From positions 1 to 6,681 of the forward strand of contig CAJMPF010000097.1 of NCBI GenBank assembly GCA_905215195.1: 6,681 nt of DNA, written 5' to 3'. The position numbers were made by a program, and so were the translations under genes. Positions 5,124 to 6,681 of this stretch are shown here, in pieces. The stretch is from an uncultured bacterium. GTDB taxonomy: Bacteria > Actinomycetota > Coriobacteriia > Coriobacteriales > Coriobacteriaceae. The notes beneath the pieces are model-generated. The model did no database searches. It was given only the letters and a program-made list of their open reading frames with translations, and was not told the origin of the DNA. Position 1 is the stretch's first letter, and every line of letters starts with the position of its first letter.

Positions 5124-6681
5124 TTAGAGCGCCTCCTCATCGAGCGGGGCGGCCATGGTGCCCTCGCCCGCAAGCGGCGACTTGTCGCGCCAGACGTTCT
5201 CGAACTGCTCCTTGTCGAGCACGTGGTCGCGCTTGGCGGCGACATCGGTCACCGTCACGCGATCGGTGCAGGAGTAGCACGGGTCGAGCGAGCCGACGAT
5301 CAGCGCCGCGTCGCCCACGGTGTTGCCGCGGAACATGTAGCGCAGGACCGGCCAGTTGCTGTACGTGGCCGCCTTGGCGCGCCAGCGGTAGCACTTCTGG
5401 TTATTGCCGAGCATGGCCCAGTGCACGTCCTCGCCGCGCGGCGCCTCGGTGGCGCCGATGGCGTACTTGTGCGGGGTGTACTCCCAATCCGTGGTGAGGA
5501 TGGGGCCCGACGGGCAGTTCTCGAGCATGGTCTCGATCATATCGATCGAATCGTAGACCTCCTGGATGCGAACGGCGGTACGGCCGAAGGCATCGCAGGT
5601 GTCTGCCGTAGCGGCGTGCATCTTTTGGACATCCGGATCGGCGTAGCCGTCGAAGGGATGGTCAAAGCGCACGTCGCGGGCATAGCCCGAGCCACGCATG
5701 AGCGGGCCGACCGGCGAGAAGTCGCGTGCGATCTTGCGGTCCAAGATGCCGATACCGCTCGTACGCTCGATAAAGTTGGGCGTGGAGAGCAAGACGTCGA
5801 CGAGTTCCTGAACCTCGGAGCGCAGCTGGTGGATGGTCGTGAGCGTGGAGAGCTTCTGCTCGGCCAAAATGTCGCGACGCACGCCGCCGATCACGTTAAG
5901 GCCGTAGGTCTTGCGGTGACCGGAGAGCTTCTCGGCCAGATCCATGGACTTCTCGCGGACGCGGAAGAACTGCTGGAAGCCGGAGTCGAAGCCCGTGTAG
6001 TGCGACGCCAGGCCAATGTTGAGCAGGTGCGAGTGCAGACGCTCGACCTCGAGCATGATGGCGCGGATGTACTGGGCGCGCGGCGGGACATGAATGCCCT
6101 GGGCGCGCTCGACGGCCTCGGCATAGGCCACCGAGTGGGCGCAGCCGCAGATGCCGCAAATGCGGTCGGCGAGGAAGGTCACGGCATCATAGTTCAGGCG
6201 CGTCTCGGCGACCTTCTCCATGCCGCGGTGCACATAGAACAGGCGGTAGTCGGCGTCGACGATCGTCTCGCCCTCGACGAACAGGCGGAAGTGGCCAGGC
6301 TCGTCGGAGGTAATGTGCAGCGGGCCCATGGGGACGAGCGTCGTCTCCTTGCCCTTGGTGTCGGCCAAGAACTCGTAGTTTTCCATGTCGCTCGCGGGAG
6401 CGGGACGGAAGCGGTAGTCCATGGAGTCCTTGCGCAGCGGGTACAGGCCGCTGGGCCAATCGTCGGGCAGCACCAGGCGACGACGATCGGGCAGACCCTC
6501 GGGAATCAGGCCGAACATATCGCGCAGCTCGCGCTCGCCCCACACGCAGGCGGGGACGAACGGTGTCACGGACGGGAACGTCATCTTGGCGGGGTCGACC
6601 TCGGCACGCACGGTAACCCAGCCGGGGTCCTCCCCCTCCATGGAGATGACATAGTACACGGCGTAACGGCCGCACAGGCTG
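5124..6681 (-). CDS. hycE: HycE, large (catalytic) subunit of formate hydrogenlyase [NiFe] hydrogenase (5' end outside window)
   Basis: 518 residues are visible. The frame stays open to the right edge and the first residues (GRYAVYYVISMEGE) match an internal part of E. coli HycE, so roughly the first 60-70 codons are missing. A GTG at 6659 is internal, not the start. HycE reduces protons to H2 on the cytoplasmic side of the membrane. Seen: a NuoC-like part (about 6681-6400, with WGERELRDMFGLIPEGLP and RLVLPDDWP), then a NuoD-like catalytic part from GPLHITSDEPGHFRLF onward. The NiFe ligands are the cysteine pairs in RICGICGCAHS (near 6141-6164) and DPCYSCTDR (5259-5285). The final Arg, where other hydrogenase groups have His, is typical of group 4. 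E. coli HycE is cut after this Arg; here 44 residues follow, making a tail for HycI to remove. The stop codon is one base before hycF. Confidence 0.98.
   Translation of the reverse strand, partial: SLCGRYAVYYVISMEGEDPGWVTVRAEVDPAKMTFPSVTPFVPACVWGERELRDMFGLIPEGLPDRRRLVLPDDWPSGLYPLRKDSMDYRFRPAPASDMENYEFLADTKGKETTLVPMGPLHITSDEPGHFRLFVEGETIVDADYRLFYVHRGMEKVAETRLNYDAVTFLADRICGICGCAHSVAYAEAVERAQGIHVPPRAQYIRAIMLEVERLHSHLLNIGLASHYTGFDSGFQQFFRVREKSMDLAEKLSGHRKTYGLNVIGGVRRDILAEQKLSTLTTIHQLRSEVQELVDVLLSTPNFIERTSGIGILDRKIARDFSPVGPLMRGSGYARDVRFDHPFDGYADPDVQKMHAATADTCDAFGRTAVRIQEVYDSIDMIETMLENCPSGPILTTDWEYTPHKYAIGATEAPRGEDVHWAMLGNNQKCYRWRAKAATYSNWPVLRYMFRGNTVGDAALIVGSLDPCYSCTDRVTVTDVAAKRDHVLDKEQFENVWRDKSPLAGEGTMAAPLDEEAL
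5127..5258 (-). other. Predicted cleavable C-terminal propeptide of HycE
   Basis: These codons encode the 44 residues after the Arg of DPCYSCTDR, beginning VTVTDVAAKRD and ending in LDEEAL. In E. coli the HycI protease cuts between Arg537 and Met538 of the same motif and frees a 32-residue peptide. Here the residue after the Arg is Val and the tail is longer. The HycI gene in the same unit makes processing likely. The cut site is inferred from homology. Confidence 0.85.
5132..5138 (-). promoter_or_regulatory. Ribosome binding site for hycF
   Basis: Minus-strand GAGGAGG lies inside the last codons of hycE, 9 bases before the ATG at 5122. It fixes the hycF start at MLKLWKV instead of an upstream in-frame codon. 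Confidence 0.8.

Noticed and set aside
5123..5245. Longer HycF starting upstream at 5245
   Set aside because: The added residues are an Arg/Ser-rich shadow of the hycE tail. The GAGGAGG site points to ATG at 5122, and MLKLWKV matches the HycF N-terminus.
6652..6659. GTG at 6659 as the hycE start
   Set aside because: Homology to HycE (GRYAVYYV) continues upstream to the window edge without a stop, so the gene is cut by the window and this codon is internal.

Overview
The window is GC-rich DNA from a fermentative anaerobe. Every supportable gene lies on the minus strand, so the layout reads right to left. The proteins closely resemble the E. coli formate hydrogenlyase-1 (Hyc) subunits. The high GC, strong Shine-Dalgarno sites and codon use (GC-rich third positions) suggest a non-enterobacterial host. 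My best guess is a gut actinobacterium of class Coriobacteriia (Collinsella-like), but this is inference from recall, because no rRNA or marker gene is present.

From the right edge to about 1657 runs one tightly packed unit: hycE (5' end outside the window), hycF, hycG, hycH, hycI, focA. The first five junctions overlap or are separated by 0-2 bases, and hycI to focA is 39 bases. The order E-F-G-H-I is that of the E. coli hyc operon. HycE and HycG are the large and small subunits of a group 4 [NiFe] hydrogenase. HycF is the iron-sulfur subunit that feeds electrons to them. HycH is an assembly factor, and HycI is the protease that trims the HycE tail after nickel insertion. FocA is the pentameric formate channel, so formate transport is encoded with formate-linked hydrogen production. 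A strong intrinsic terminator at 1599-1635 closes the unit. The membrane subunits (HycC, HycD) and the HycB ferredoxin are not in the window and would be expected upstream, beyond the right edge.

Beyond the terminator a separate gene starts at 1535 and runs off the left edge. It encodes at least 511 residues of a molybdopterin (DMSO-reductase superfamily) enzyme with an N-terminal [4Fe-4S] motif and no export signal. It sits where one might expect the formate dehydrogenase partner. However, its active-site segment has Cys-Glu where formate dehydrogenase H has SeCys-His, and it lacks the family's catalytic Arg segment, so it is probably not a classical formate dehydrogenase.

I saw no tRNA, rRNA, CRISPR, insertion sequence or phage gene. 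The plus strand has long open frames, but they are shadows of the minus-strand genes.
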